The notes beneath the pieces were generated by a model, which saw only the letters and a program-made list of their open reading frames with translations, had not been told where the DNA came from and did no database searches. DNA of 60,949 nt, taken from Blautia sp. Lineage in GTDB: Bacteria; Bacillota; Clostridia; Lachnospirales; Lachnospiraceae. The position numbers were made by a program, and so were the translations under genes. Below are positions 18,223-24,932 of the stretch, one piece after another. The DNA lies in the NCBI GenBank assembly GCA_017475035.1, contig JAFVGK010000123.1, positions 1-60,949 of the forward strand, given 5' to 3'. Every line of letters starts with the position of its first letter. Within the stretch, counting starts at the first letter, position 1.

Positions 18223-18270
18223 ACATTACCGTACTGTCCGGCAGGAGCCAAGTAGAACCGGAGCCATAAA
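18223..18270 (-). promoter_or_regulatory. Island promoter copy D
   Basis: -35 TTGGCT at 18246-18251, 17-bp spacer, -10 TAATGT at 18223-18228, upstream TTGTGCAGTTTATGG. Nearly identical to copy C. Confidence 0.75.
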
Positions 18271-18366
18271 CTGCACAAACATTCTGATGTATACCTGGTA
18301 CCTTTATCCGCCAAAAAAGAAGCCCGGAAATGCAGCTACCTGTATTCCCCGGGCTTTCCCTGATGC

Positions 18367-18570
18367 TTATCCATGCAGTTTCCTTCCAATTTTCTTTGTG
18401 ATGGATTCCGCTTCCCTGACGAGCCTGATAACCTCTTCCATCTTCATGGCATCATCCTCTGTCCCGCCTTCCGGATCATAAAACAGCCCATGGACCTGTT
18501 CCAGCAAACGGCTGGTTTCTGCCTCTGCTTTTTCAGCTGCCTTATACAGCTTTTCTTCCACCTTTGTCAT
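18367..18570 (-). CDS. Island small helical protein, about 67 residues
   Basis: Begins MTKVEEKLYKAAEKAEAETS and ends ESITKKIGRKLHG. Strongly helical with heptad-like Glu/Lys/Ala spacing, perhaps a coiled coil. An upstream in-frame ATG at 18582 sits directly on GGAAGG and is less likely. It has no promoter copy of its own and follows the 18640-19113 gene, so it is probably cotranscribed from copy E past the hairpin at 18596-18633. Confidence 0.5.
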   Translation of the reverse strand: MTKVEEKLYKAAEKAEAETSRLLEQVHGLFYDPEGGTEDDAMKMEEVIRLVREAESITKKIGRKLHG

Positions 18571-18595
18571 GCACTGCCCCATCCTTCCTTTTTTT

Positions 18596-18633
18596 GCCCG
18601 CCGGGATCCGGTTCCTTCCTTCTCCCGGCGGGC
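18596..18633 (-). repeat. GC-rich hairpin after the second paralogue
   Basis: GCCCGCCGGGA ... TCCCGGCGGGC, an 11-bp perfect stem. In the minus direction it is followed by AAAAAAA, not T, so it is not a standard terminator. It duplicates the hairpin at 17699-17743 in sequence and position. Confidence 0.6.
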
Positions 18634-18639
18634 TGTTCC

Positions 18640-19113
18640 TCAGTTCACTTTAAACCGGAGACCCGGGTATTCGGTTTCCGCTTCTTCCCCGTAGCGGTCC
18701 TCCTTCCGCGTCACCTTGCAGAGGCCTTCGAGCGTGCAGCCCTCGGCGGCAAAAGCGTGGATGTTCTCCATGACTGCCGTGCTCTGGTTTGTGTAGGCGA
18801 ATTCAGGAATGCCCGCCTTCCGCAGGGCTTCCACGAAATCCTTCACTTCCTTGTCCCAGAGGAATTCCTCCATCTCAAACTCGCTGCTGTTGTGGATCTG
18901 GGTCATCCGGTAAGCCCTGTAGGCCTTGTTCGCCCCTGGGGCAATCGGGAACTCCATGGCGGCTTCTTCCTCGTACCAGGCTTTCATTTCTTCGGAATCC
19001 CAGCCGTAGGTGTTCAGCACCTCCTGCTTCCTTGCCTGGTGCGCTGCCCTGCGCTCCTCGAATTCGTGGCCGGTTTTTTCCAGTTCTGCGAAGTAGGTGT
19101 TTTCTGTTTTCAT
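18640..19113 (-). CDS. Island protein, paralogue 2 of a duplicated family
   Basis: 157 residues. The N-terminal half (MKTENTYFAELEKTGHEFEE ... YGWDSEEMKAWYEEEAAMEF) is charged and helical. The C-terminal half matches the 17746-18180 protein (NSSEFEMEEFLWDKEVKDFV, AGIPEFAYTNQSTAVMENIH, ending LRFKVN). The two genes share promoter type, ribosome site and downstream hairpin, so the whole cassette was duplicated and the proteins then diverged. Function unknown. Confidence 0.65.
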   Translation of the reverse strand: MKTENTYFAELEKTGHEFEERRAAHQARKQEVLNTYGWDSEEMKAWYEEEAAMEFPIAPGANKAYRAYRMTQIHNSSEFEMEEFLWDKEVKDFVEALRKAGIPEFAYTNQSTAVMENIHAFAAEGCTLEGLCKVTRKEDRYGEEAETEYPGLRFKVN

Positions 19114-19161
19114 GTCCTTTTCTCCTTTCTTTTGGCGTTTTCTCTGCTCCTTGTAAGTGAC

Positions 19162-19190
19162 ACATTACCGTACTATCCGGCAGGAGCCAA
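19162..19190 (-). promoter_or_regulatory. Island promoter copy E
   Basis: -35 TTGGCT at 19185-19190, 17-bp spacer, -10 TAATGT at 19162-19167. A further box AATGTACCAG lies about 50 bases upstream, as in copies F and H. Confidence 0.72.
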
Positions 19191-19269
19191 GTTATTTGCG
19201 CGCCATATATTCCACAATATTTCCCGCCCTGGCCTGGTACATTTTATTCTCGAAGGGGATACCCTTCTA

Positions 19270-19305
19270 CCACCAAAAGGCCGCTTTTTTGCGGCTTATT
19301 GGTGG
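19270..19305 (-). terminator. Terminator after the amidoligase gene
   Basis: Nested stems CCACCAA/TTGGTGG and GCCGC/GCGGC around an A6 loop on the minus strand, with TTTT inside the descending arm. It lies just downstream of the amidoligase stop. Confidence 0.65.
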
Positions 19306-19321
19306 CAGGAGGCTGTCTCCT

Positions 19322-20254
19322 TCATCTTCCGTTTCTCCAGGCGCTGGACCCTTCGAAGTTTCTCATGAAGTATTCCCTTGCGGTTTTGAATTCGTCCCCG
19401 ATGAACCCCAGCCGGAGCATCCAGCAGCGGAACCCGTAGGCTTCGTTGTCCCTCTGTCCTTTTTTCGGGCTTGCGCTCCGGAGCTGTTTTGCCATCTGGC
19501 TCATGGCCAGGCAAAGCTGGATCATCGCCTTGAGCTGCCCTGCGTGGAGGCCGCCCTGCTTCCCTTCGCTCTTTTCGTCGAAGTTGAAGCACCGGAATTC
19601 GATCGTGTGGTAGCGGTTGAAGTAGCTGTGGAGGTTCAGCATCCGGTACCGTGTGTAGCTGTAGTGTTCGGTCTCAACCGGGCCGTTGTACCAGCACCTT
19701 GCAAGCTCTGCGGTGGTTGCCGGCTTCTGCTTGTTGATCCTTTCAAGGAAAGCCGGGTCAACCGTCTTGCAGTACCTTGCCTGCCTGTAGCCGTCGATCC
19801 TGATCGCCTTTGTAAGCTGGTCTTCATGGCTTGCCATCAGGTTTACCAGGTTGCGGACCGTCTTCGGTGTGTGCCCGTCCCCTCCGATGTGGATGTGGAC
19901 CCCGCATCCGCGGGAAGCGCAGGACCGGCCGCCTGCCTTCCTCAGTGCCCTGATGAGCCCCTGCAGGAGCTCCATGTCCGCGTAGTGCAGGACCGGCGTT
20001 ACCATCTCCGTCTTTTCGCTGTCCGGCCCGGCAATGCTCACGTCCTTCGAGAATTTCCATTCCCTTCCGTCCGCGTCGTAGGCGCTGACCGTGCAGTAGC
20101 CGTTGCGGTGTGCGGTGTTTTCCCACCGTCCTGTCCCGAAGTAGGCGGCTGCGGCTTTCGCTGCGTTCTCCCTCGTGATGCTGTTCATCTCGACCTCAAC
20201 CCCGAAGGTCTGTGCTTTCATGTTCTCGATCTGGGCTGCTGTTGCGTTTGTCAT
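19322..20254 (-). CDS. Putative amidoligase (GS-like COOH-NH2 ligase fold)
   Basis: 310 residues of the Amidoligase_2 family, predicted ATP-dependent ligases that join a carboxyl to an amine, related in fold to glutamine synthetase. Visible motifs: FGVEVEM (17-23), CGVHIHIG (about 117-124) and YHTIEFRCFNF (about 215-225), which supply acidic, His and Arg residues for metal and ATP binding. The last ~45 residues (YGFRCWMLRLGFIGDEFK...) form an extra segment also found at the C terminus of the 23531-24772 protein. Known members occur beside gamma-glutamylcyclotransferases, as here. The substrate cannot be read from sequence. It has its own island promoter, copy F. Confidence 0.85.
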   Translation of the reverse strand: MTNATAAQIENMKAQTFGVEVEMNSITRENAAKAAAAYFGTGRWENTAHRNGYCTVSAYDADGREWKFSKDVSIAGPDSEKTEMVTPVLHYADMELLQGLIRALRKAGGRSCASRGCGVHIHIGGDGHTPKTVRNLVNLMASHEDQLTKAIRIDGYRQARYCKTVDPAFLERINKQKPATTAELARCWYNGPVETEHYSYTRYRMLNLHSYFNRYHTIEFRCFNFDEKSEGKQGGLHAGQLKAMIQLCLAMSQMAKQLRSASPKKGQRDNEAYGFRCWMLRLGFIGDEFKTAREYFMRNFEGSSAWRNGR

Positions 20255-20304
20255 GGCTTTTGCTCCTTTCGTTTTCCGTTGGTGTGTTTGCTTTTGTTAT
20301 GCAC

Positions 20305-20357
20305 ACATTACCGTAGGTCCGCGCAGGAGCCAAGTTAATAACGGGCCATAATGTACA
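20305..20357 (-). promoter_or_regulatory. Island promoter copy F (amidoligase)
   Basis: -35 TTGGCT at 20328-20333, 17-bp spacer, -10 TAATGT at 20305-20310, TGTACA at 20352-20357 within TTGTGTACATTATGG. An AATGTACCAG box lies further upstream. Confidence 0.78.
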
Positions 20358-20407
20358 CAATGTTTTCAAGCATAAACTGGTACATTTTTACCCCGTTTTT
20401 GGAACAG

Positions 20408-20429
20408 AAAAAGGAGGGATTCCCCTCCT
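20408..20429 (-). terminator. Terminator after the 60-residue island gene
   Basis: AGGAGGGGAATCCCTCCT followed by TTTTTC on the minus strand. Confidence 0.7.
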
Positions 20430-20459
20430 ATTTCTTGCTGTTTTTGTTGTACTTTTCTT

Positions 20460-20642
20460 TCACGAAAACCTGATTGTCAGCATCTTCCCGCCACCGATAT
20501 AAAAGTCATTTTCGATCAGCGGATCTTCAAAAAATGTTTCCTTTGCCTGGCCCAGGATGTCCTTTAGCCTCTCCTCCCCAAGCAGCTCCTTCATGGCTTT
20601 CTGTGTTGTTTTCTTCCCGTCCAGGTAAAAGCTTGTTTTCAT
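20460..20642 (-). CDS. Island small protein, 60 residues, unknown
   Basis: MKTSFYLDGKKTTQKAMKEL then an aspartate/glutamate-rich middle and the ending GGGKMLTIRFS. No family recognised. A clean single-gene cassette: promoter copy G upstream, AAAGGAG ribosome site, intrinsic terminator downstream. Confidence 0.6.
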   Translation of the reverse strand: MKTSFYLDGKKTTQKAMKELLGEERLKDILGQAKETFFEDPLIENDFYIGGGKMLTIRFS

Positions 20643-20684
20643 GTCTTTCTCCTTTCTGCGTATGTGTTTGCCTTTTCAAGGAGT

Positions 20685-20768
20685 ACATTACCGTACTTTC
20701 CGCATGGAGCCAAGAAGATTTAAGCCCGTAATGTACACAATGATTTCGTCCAGATTTTGTGTACATTA
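20685..20768. promoter_or_regulatory. Island promoter copy G and divergent inverted operator
   Basis: Minus-strand promoter: -35 TTGGCT at 20708-20713, 17-bp spacer, -10 TAATGT at 20685-20690. Its upstream box TAATGTACACAA (20729-20740) is mirrored exactly by TTGTGTACATTA (20757-20768) facing the plus-strand gene at 20861. This intergenic region therefore serves two divergent genes through the same box. Confidence 0.75.
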
Positions 20769-20860
20769 TGGGCCGTTATCTGCTTGCTATTTATCCCTTT
20801 TAGAGTGATTAATGTAACCAGAAAAACACACAAGGCAAAGCCAAAAAGGAGGAAGCAAAA

Positions 20861-21109
20861 ATGAAAAAAGCCTACACAGAAATCGAAGAGATCATCGAAA
20901 ACCGCATCGCAAAGCTGAACGAAGACTACGAACTTGACCGCTTTGACATCAGGGAGATCAGGCTGAAAGCCTACAAGGAAAACGGATGGAGCTACGACCC
21001 CTTCCCCGAGGATGAGGAAGAAGAACCCTGGGATCCCGACAACTGCCACTACAGAACCATGTACGACCTGCAGCTGGAAGCAGGGATGGGCTACTGGGCT
21101 TTCTTCTAA
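20861..21109 (+). CDS. Island small acidic protein on the opposite strand, 82 residues
   Basis: MKKAYTEIEEIIENRIAKLN ... FPEDEEEEPWDP ... CHYRTMYDLQLEAGMGYWAF. Very acidic, with a Trp/Tyr-rich end. No family recognised. It is the only plus-strand gene of the island and shares the inverted TGTACA box with the minus-strand unit. A possible -10 TAATGT lies at 20810-20815. AAAAGGAGG gives the start and a perfect terminator follows. Confidence 0.7.
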   Translation: MKKAYTEIEEIIENRIAKLNEDYELDRFDIREIRLKAYKENGWSYDPFPEDEEEEPWDPDNCHYRTMYDLQLEAGMGYWAFF

Positions 21110-21127
21110 AGGGGAGCCCTCCCAAGG

Positions 21128-21160
21128 GGATCCGGCGAAAGCCGGGTCCTTTCTCTCTCT
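21128..21160 (+). terminator. Terminator after the plus-strand island gene
   Basis: GGATCCGGC, tetraloop GAAA, GCCGGGTCC, then TTTCTCTCTC and TTTTT. Confidence 0.75.
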
Positions 21161-21306
21161 TTTTCCTTGTGTATAGCTGCCAGTTTCCAGGGCAGATCTT
21201 TGTCCAGTTTATGCCCAAAGAATTCCTTGCTATCCCTTGCTTCCTACGGTAAGATGTCCTTAAAATGGAGGGGGAGCCTGATTATTCCGGCGCCCCCACT
21301 TCCATT

Positions 21307-21708
21307 TCACCAGATTTCCTTTGGCGGCTCACCGCTCCCGATCTTAAACCGCAGGAGCTTCCCGTCCAGCGTCCGCATAAAAAACTCAGGGTACAGGAAC
21401 AGCTTCATGTACTTTTCCGCCATGTCGTCCGGAATACTGGCAAAGTCATCGGTGGAAAGGCCACAGAGGAAGAAGGTGCCGGGGACGATGTCGTAAACCT
21501 TCCCGTCTTCCGTTTCCAGCGACCTGTTCAGGGGATAGCCCAGGGCGATCCCGTCATCCGCATGGACAAGGCCAACCAGGTCATCCCATGGGTAGGTGCA
21601 GGCAATTGCCCCTCCGACGATCCTCCGCATTTCCTCCAGGTTATGTTCGATCTCCACAGTCTTCGGAACCTTTAAAGGTTCCACAACGAGGATCTTTATC
21701 CTTCCCAT
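21307..21708 (-). CDS. DUF3846 protein
   Basis: 133 residues, MGRIKILVVEPLKVPKTVEI then EMRRIVGGAIACTYPWDDLV, NRSLETEDGKVYDIVPGTFF and LCGLSTDDFASIPDDMAEKY. This is the pattern of DUF3846, a small family on Firmicutes plasmids, conjugative elements and phages with no known activity. Start at 21708 behind GGAGGCGG, overlapping the end of the DUF4314 gene by a few bases. It is third in the operon cyclotransferase - DUF4314 - DUF3846 driven by promoter copy H. A G-rich hairpin (21262-21300) follows. Confidence 0.75.
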   Translation of the reverse strand: MGRIKILVVEPLKVPKTVEIEHNLEEMRRIVGGAIACTYPWDDLVGLVHADDGIALGYPLNRSLETEDGKVYDIVPGTFFLCGLSTDDFASIPDDMAEKYMKLFLYPEFFMRTLDGKLLRFKIGSGEPPKEIW

Positions 21709-22175
21709 GGGCCGCCTCCTTCCTGCGGTTCCTTCACCGCTGCCCACTGCGTAAGCGGGATTCTCTCCATCAGGCCTGCAGCTTCCATGGCCTCAAAAGT
21801 TCCGCACATGTCGCAGACCATGATTTCTGCCCATCGGCTCAGGGCATGCCCGGCTGTTTTTCCTTCCATGTGGCTTCCACATCGCGGGCATCTCGTGTTT
21901 TCTTTCTTCTGCCGTTTTCCATACCAGTCCAGGGTGGTTTTTGCTTCATCCTCCGTCCGGATTTTATGGCAGCCATCCACTCCCAGAATCACATTCAGCC
22001 TGCCGCCCGAATCCCAGGCTGGGCAGACGGAGCCGGTGTCGTCCACCGCCAGCACGGTGCCCTGTGTCCCCGGTCCCGGTGCCTGCGGATCCTCCATCCA
22101 GTCAAGGACAATCCGGCACCCTGCAGGGTATTCCTTTCGGGTTCTTTCTACGATGTCATTCTCCCGCATCTTCAT
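21696..22175 (-). CDS. DUF4314 protein with C-terminal zinc ribbon
   Basis: 159 residues. The N-terminal ~75 residues match DUF4314, a small beta-barrel-like domain: YPAGCRIVLDWMEDPQAPGP, GTQGTVLAVDDTGSVCPAWD, GGRLNVILGVDGCHKI. The C-terminal part has two Cys pairs (CPRCGSHM and CDMCGTFEAM) that would form a zinc ribbon. The ATG at 22175 overlaps the stop of the cyclotransferase gene, so the two are coupled. DUF4314 usually regulates or accompanies accessory genes in mobile elements; no activity is known. Confidence 0.72.
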   Translation of the reverse strand: MKMRENDIVERTRKEYPAGCRIVLDWMEDPQAPGPGTQGTVLAVDDTGSVCPAWDSGGRLNVILGVDGCHKIRTEDEAKTTLDWYGKRQKKENTRCPRCGSHMEGKTAGHALSRWAEIMVCDMCGTFEAMEAAGLMERIPLTQWAAVKEPQEGGGPWEG

Positions 22176-22678
22176 CTCGCACCTCCCGCAAATACCCAGC
22201 TTTTCTTTACCGGCAAGGTTCTCTTCCCTCCCACGCTTTCCAGGTAGGCTTTTTCCAGGATCCTGGTGTCAAATCCGAACCTCTGGTATCCTTCCTCGCA
22301 GATGTTGTAGTAACCCTCGGAGGGGACTCCCAGGTTCCTTCTCTCATCCATGATGTAGACAAAGGCATCCACCTTTCCGAGGGCAGCCCCGTCGGCCAGG
22401 CTGTGCAGCTCCACCTTCATCCGCTCCTTCCGGTAAAATCTCGGGCACCCTTCATAGATGTCTAAATTCTGCTCGTCTTCCTCTAAAACCTTCCAGACCA
22501 GGACCGGCACCTTCCTCCGCCGCATTTTCTCAATAGTCAGGTAGCTCCCTGACTGGCTTCCTTTGAAGAGCAGCCGGTAGCCAGGGATCACTGCCGTCCC
22601 CACGTATACTGCATCGGGGCATCTCTTCAGCATCTGCCCCACTGATAAGTTGCTTCCATATGCCAGGCAAAAATCCAT
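22172..22678 (-). CDS. Gamma-glutamylcyclotransferase-like protein (AIG2/GGCT fold)
   Basis: 168 residues. It has the family signature AYGSNLSVGQM at the N terminus, GYRLLFKGSQSGSYLTIEK, and YEGCPRFYRKERMKVEL, where the Glu is the expected general acid/base. Members release gamma-glutamyl groups as 5-oxoproline from glutathione, gamma-glutamylamines or isopeptides. Beside an amidoligase of the GS-like type, it could reverse or edit the bond that the ligase makes; this is inference. Start taken at 22678 (MDFCLAYG) rather than 22690, whose ATG sits directly on GGAAGG. Confidence 0.82.
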   Translation of the reverse strand: MDFCLAYGSNLSVGQMLKRCPDAVYVGTAVIPGYRLLFKGSQSGSYLTIEKMRRRKVPVLVWKVLEEDEQNLDIYEGCPRFYRKERMKVELHSLADGAALGKVDAFVYIMDERRNLGVPSEGYYNICEEGYQRFGFDTRILEKAYLESVGGKRTLPVKKSWVFAGGAR

Positions 22679-22760
22679 GTCCTGCACCATCCTTCCGTTT
22701 TATTTTGCCTTGGCCCCGTTTCTTTCAAGAACTTGGCGCCTTCCGCCTGTGTCATGGATC

Positions 22761-22789
22761 ACATTACCGTAGGTGGCGGCAGGAGCCAA
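22761..22789 (-). promoter_or_regulatory. Island promoter copy H (cyclotransferase operon)
   Basis: -35 TTGGCT at 22784-22789, 17-bp spacer, -10 TAATGT at 22761-22766. A far-upstream AATGTACCAG-like box lies at about 22830-22842. Confidence 0.75.
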
Positions 22790-22842
22790 GTTCATTTCAG
22801 GCTGTAAAATTCACAATCTTTACTGGCCCTGTCTGGTACATT

Positions 22843-23520
22843 TTACGCTGCCGTAAGCTTCCCATCCGCAGGGTCATACCGGTAAAGATGGCCGGAAAGG
22901 ACCTCGTCCGGGCGGACCTCCATCTCATTGACATCCCGGATCATGGCTTCCATATCGTCTTTCGCAAACCCGTCCTTCTCCGGCAGGCAGAGGAATTCAT
23001 GCACCGAGGAAGGGATCAGGAGCAAAGGGCATCCCGCCTGTTCTGCGAGGCGTTCCAGGACCCCAGGGTAGAGGATTGCCGCTGCGCCATTGATGAGTCC
23101 CTCCACCGTCACCGCTTTGATCGGGCAGTACATGCCAGGGGCATCCATTCCGGTCAGCATGGCCATCAGGCTGTCAATATCCTTTATGAGTGCCGGCCTG
23201 ATGGACGGGCTGTTTGCAATGGCATCCTCAAAGAGCTGGTCCTCCCCTATCCCGAAAGCCTTCAGCAGGCTGTCATTCACTGTAATGGTTGCTGTGCCCC
23301 CAACGTACTCCCCCATCTCAATGTGGCAGGTGACGGCAAACTCCAGGAAATCCTTGTGTGGGACACCGGAAAGTTGCTCCATGTTCCGTTCCCTGTTGCA
23401 GATCTTAATGAACAGCCGTTCCTTTACTTTCCCGTAATCTGAAACCAGCTCTTCTGCGCCTGCCTGCAGTTCTTCTGCCGTGGCTCTCATTTTCTCCGCC
23501 ATCAAATTCATCCCCATCAT
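22843..23520 (-). CDS. DUF5688 protein
   Basis: 225 residues. The C-terminal ~100 residues follow the DUF5688 pattern: NGAAAILYPGVLERLAEQAG, CPLLLIPSSVHEFLCLPE, then VNEMEVRPDEVLSGHLYRYD. The N-terminal segment (YGKVKERLFIKICNRERNME, CHIEMGEYVGGTATITVNDS) is typical of the longer members. These proteins are common in Clostridia mobile elements; their role is unknown. The start at 23520 (MMGMNLMAEKM) has AAGGAGGG, ten bases after the previous stop, so it is cotranscribed with the 413-residue gene. Confidence 0.72.
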   Translation of the reverse strand: MMGMNLMAEKMRATAEELQAGAEELVSDYGKVKERLFIKICNRERNMEQLSGVPHKDFLEFAVTCHIEMGEYVGGTATITVNDSLLKAFGIGEDQLFEDAIANSPSIRPALIKDIDSLMAMLTGMDAPGMYCPIKAVTVEGLINGAAAILYPGVLERLAEQAGCPLLLIPSSVHEFLCLPEKDGFAKDDMEAMIRDVNEMEVRPDEVLSGHLYRYDPADGKLTAA

Positions 23521-23530
23521 GTTCCCTCCT

Positions 23531-24772
23531 TTATGATTCTTCACCGTAGGTATCCTGTGTGGTTTCTTCCACATCGCTTTCTTCCTCACCTGTTTCTGGA
23601 GCGGTTTCCTCCTGGCCTGCCGCATCCGCTTCATCTGTGACGGAATTCTCTGCCTTTTCTCTCTTCTGCGCTTCTTTCTTAGCCTTCAGCTTCGCATAGA
23701 ATGCATCTGCTTCTTCCTGTGTCTTGAAGGCAGCGTGGCCGGAGAGGTTCTTCATCAGCACCGCCCGCTCATGTTTGTACTCCGGGCCGACAAATCCCAG
23801 CCGGAGCAGGAAGCACCGGAAGATGTATTTCTCTGACTCTGTCTCTTTTTCCGTGGCAACCACCCGCTTCGCTTCCTTCGCCATCCTGCCGATTCCTTCT
23901 ACCAGGTGCGTATAAGCTGATGCTGTGATGGGGTCGCCTTCCGGCTTCTTAAACCAGGGGAAGGTTACCTTCTCATCTGTTACTTCGACCGGGAGGCTCT
24001 CTGCTTCCAAAGCCTTCATAAGGAGCCTGCGCTTGCTTCCAATTATCTTCTCCAGATTGGAAAGAGCCGCGTCTGTGAAAGAATCCCGCGGCATGGAGAT
24101 TTCCATCCTGGAAGGCGTTTCCTCTCCAGATGGCTCAGTGCCTTCTCCATCTTCATCATCACCAGCTGTTCCGGCTTCCCCGTTTTCTTCGTTGGAGGCT
24201 TCCGCCGTGCTTTCCCCGACAGGATCAGTTTCCGTTTCAGCAGCCTCTTCTGTTCCTGATTCTTCTTCCGACCCGCTTCCCTCTTCCGCTTCTGTTTCTT
24301 CCAACCCGGCAGCCTCCGTTGCTTCCGTTTCTTCCACCCCGGCGGTCCCTGTTGCTTCCGTTTCTTCCGTGTTGCCTTCCTCATTTGCCTCAGTAGATGA
24401 TTCTTCTGAAAGACCCGCCTGGGCTTCTTCTGCTGTATCATTGTTTACCTCAGCGCCTTCCTCCCTGGTCTGTCCTTCAGCATCTGCCCCGCTCCCTGAT
24501 TCAGCCACTTCAATTGTGTCTGGCGTGTTCTCCTCTTCCGGGGGTACCGGGCGGAATCCTTCATCGGCGAGTGCTTCCACGATCATCTCAATGAAATCTT
24601 TTTCCGTCCTCTCGTCCCAGACCAGTTCCCCATCCCTGGTGACTTTGATGGTGCCGATAATGTAAGCGCACTCCGGCATCCTTGTGTAGACTGCGTGGCA
24701 TCTTGCTTCCCTGCTGATGATGGCGACCATTCTTTTTCTTCCGCCGCCCGTTACGTTGTACTTAAGTTTCAT
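23531..24772 (-). CDS. Large acidic island protein sharing a C-terminal segment with the amidoligase
   Basis: 413 residues. N-terminal ordered part (MKLKYNVTGGGRKRMVAIIS ... DFIEMIVEALADEGF, 1-85). A ~130-residue disordered segment is made almost only of Glu, Ala, Gly, Ser and Thr. A second ordered part begins at about 225 (ISMPRDSFTDAALSNLEKII; LPVEVTDEKVTFPWFKKPEG) and ends in FRCFLLRLGFVGPEYKHERA...NLSGHAAF. That last segment aligns with the amidoligase C terminus (FRCWMLRLGFIGDEFKTARE...NFEGSSAW). The repeated acidic tract could be a carboxylate-rich ligase substrate, which is speculation. Only a diverged promoter block lies upstream (about 24819-24880). Confidence 0.7.
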   Translation of the reverse strand: MKLKYNVTGGGRKRMVAIISREARCHAVYTRMPECAYIIGTIKVTRDGELVWDERTEKDFIEMIVEALADEGFRPVPPEEENTPDTIEVAESGSGADAEGQTREEGAEVNNDTAEEAQAGLSEESSTEANEEGNTEETEATGTAGVEETEATEAAGLEETEAEEGSGSEEESGTEEAAETETDPVGESTAEASNEENGEAGTAGDDEDGEGTEPSGEETPSRMEISMPRDSFTDAALSNLEKIIGSKRRLLMKALEAESLPVEVTDEKVTFPWFKKPEGDPITASAYTHLVEGIGRMAKEAKRVVATEKETESEKYIFRCFLLRLGFVGPEYKHERAVLMKNLSGHAAFKTQEEADAFYAKLKAKKEAQKREKAENSVTDEADAAGQEETAPETGEEESDVEETTQDTYGEES

Positions 24773-24932
24773 GTCTTGGGCCTCCTTTGCAATGCGTTTT
24801 TCTTTGTTTTTGTAAGCGCATCTTACCGTTACCGGCCCATTATATCCACGCCTTTTTCCATCATATATGTGACAAAGATAACGGCAGGAACAGGGTGTAA
24901 ATTGTGCTTATTACAGTGCCTCTCCCCGGCTT

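Noticed and set aside
19157-20338. Long open frame on the plus strand opposite the amidoligase
   Set aside because: Its composition (Val/Pro/Cys/Phe-rich) is that of a complementary shadow of a GC-rich gene; the minus strand carries conserved amidoligase motifs and a promoter.
22660-23442. Plus-strand frame opposite the DUF5688 gene
   Set aside because: Shadow of a minus-strand gene with conserved DUF5688 patterns.
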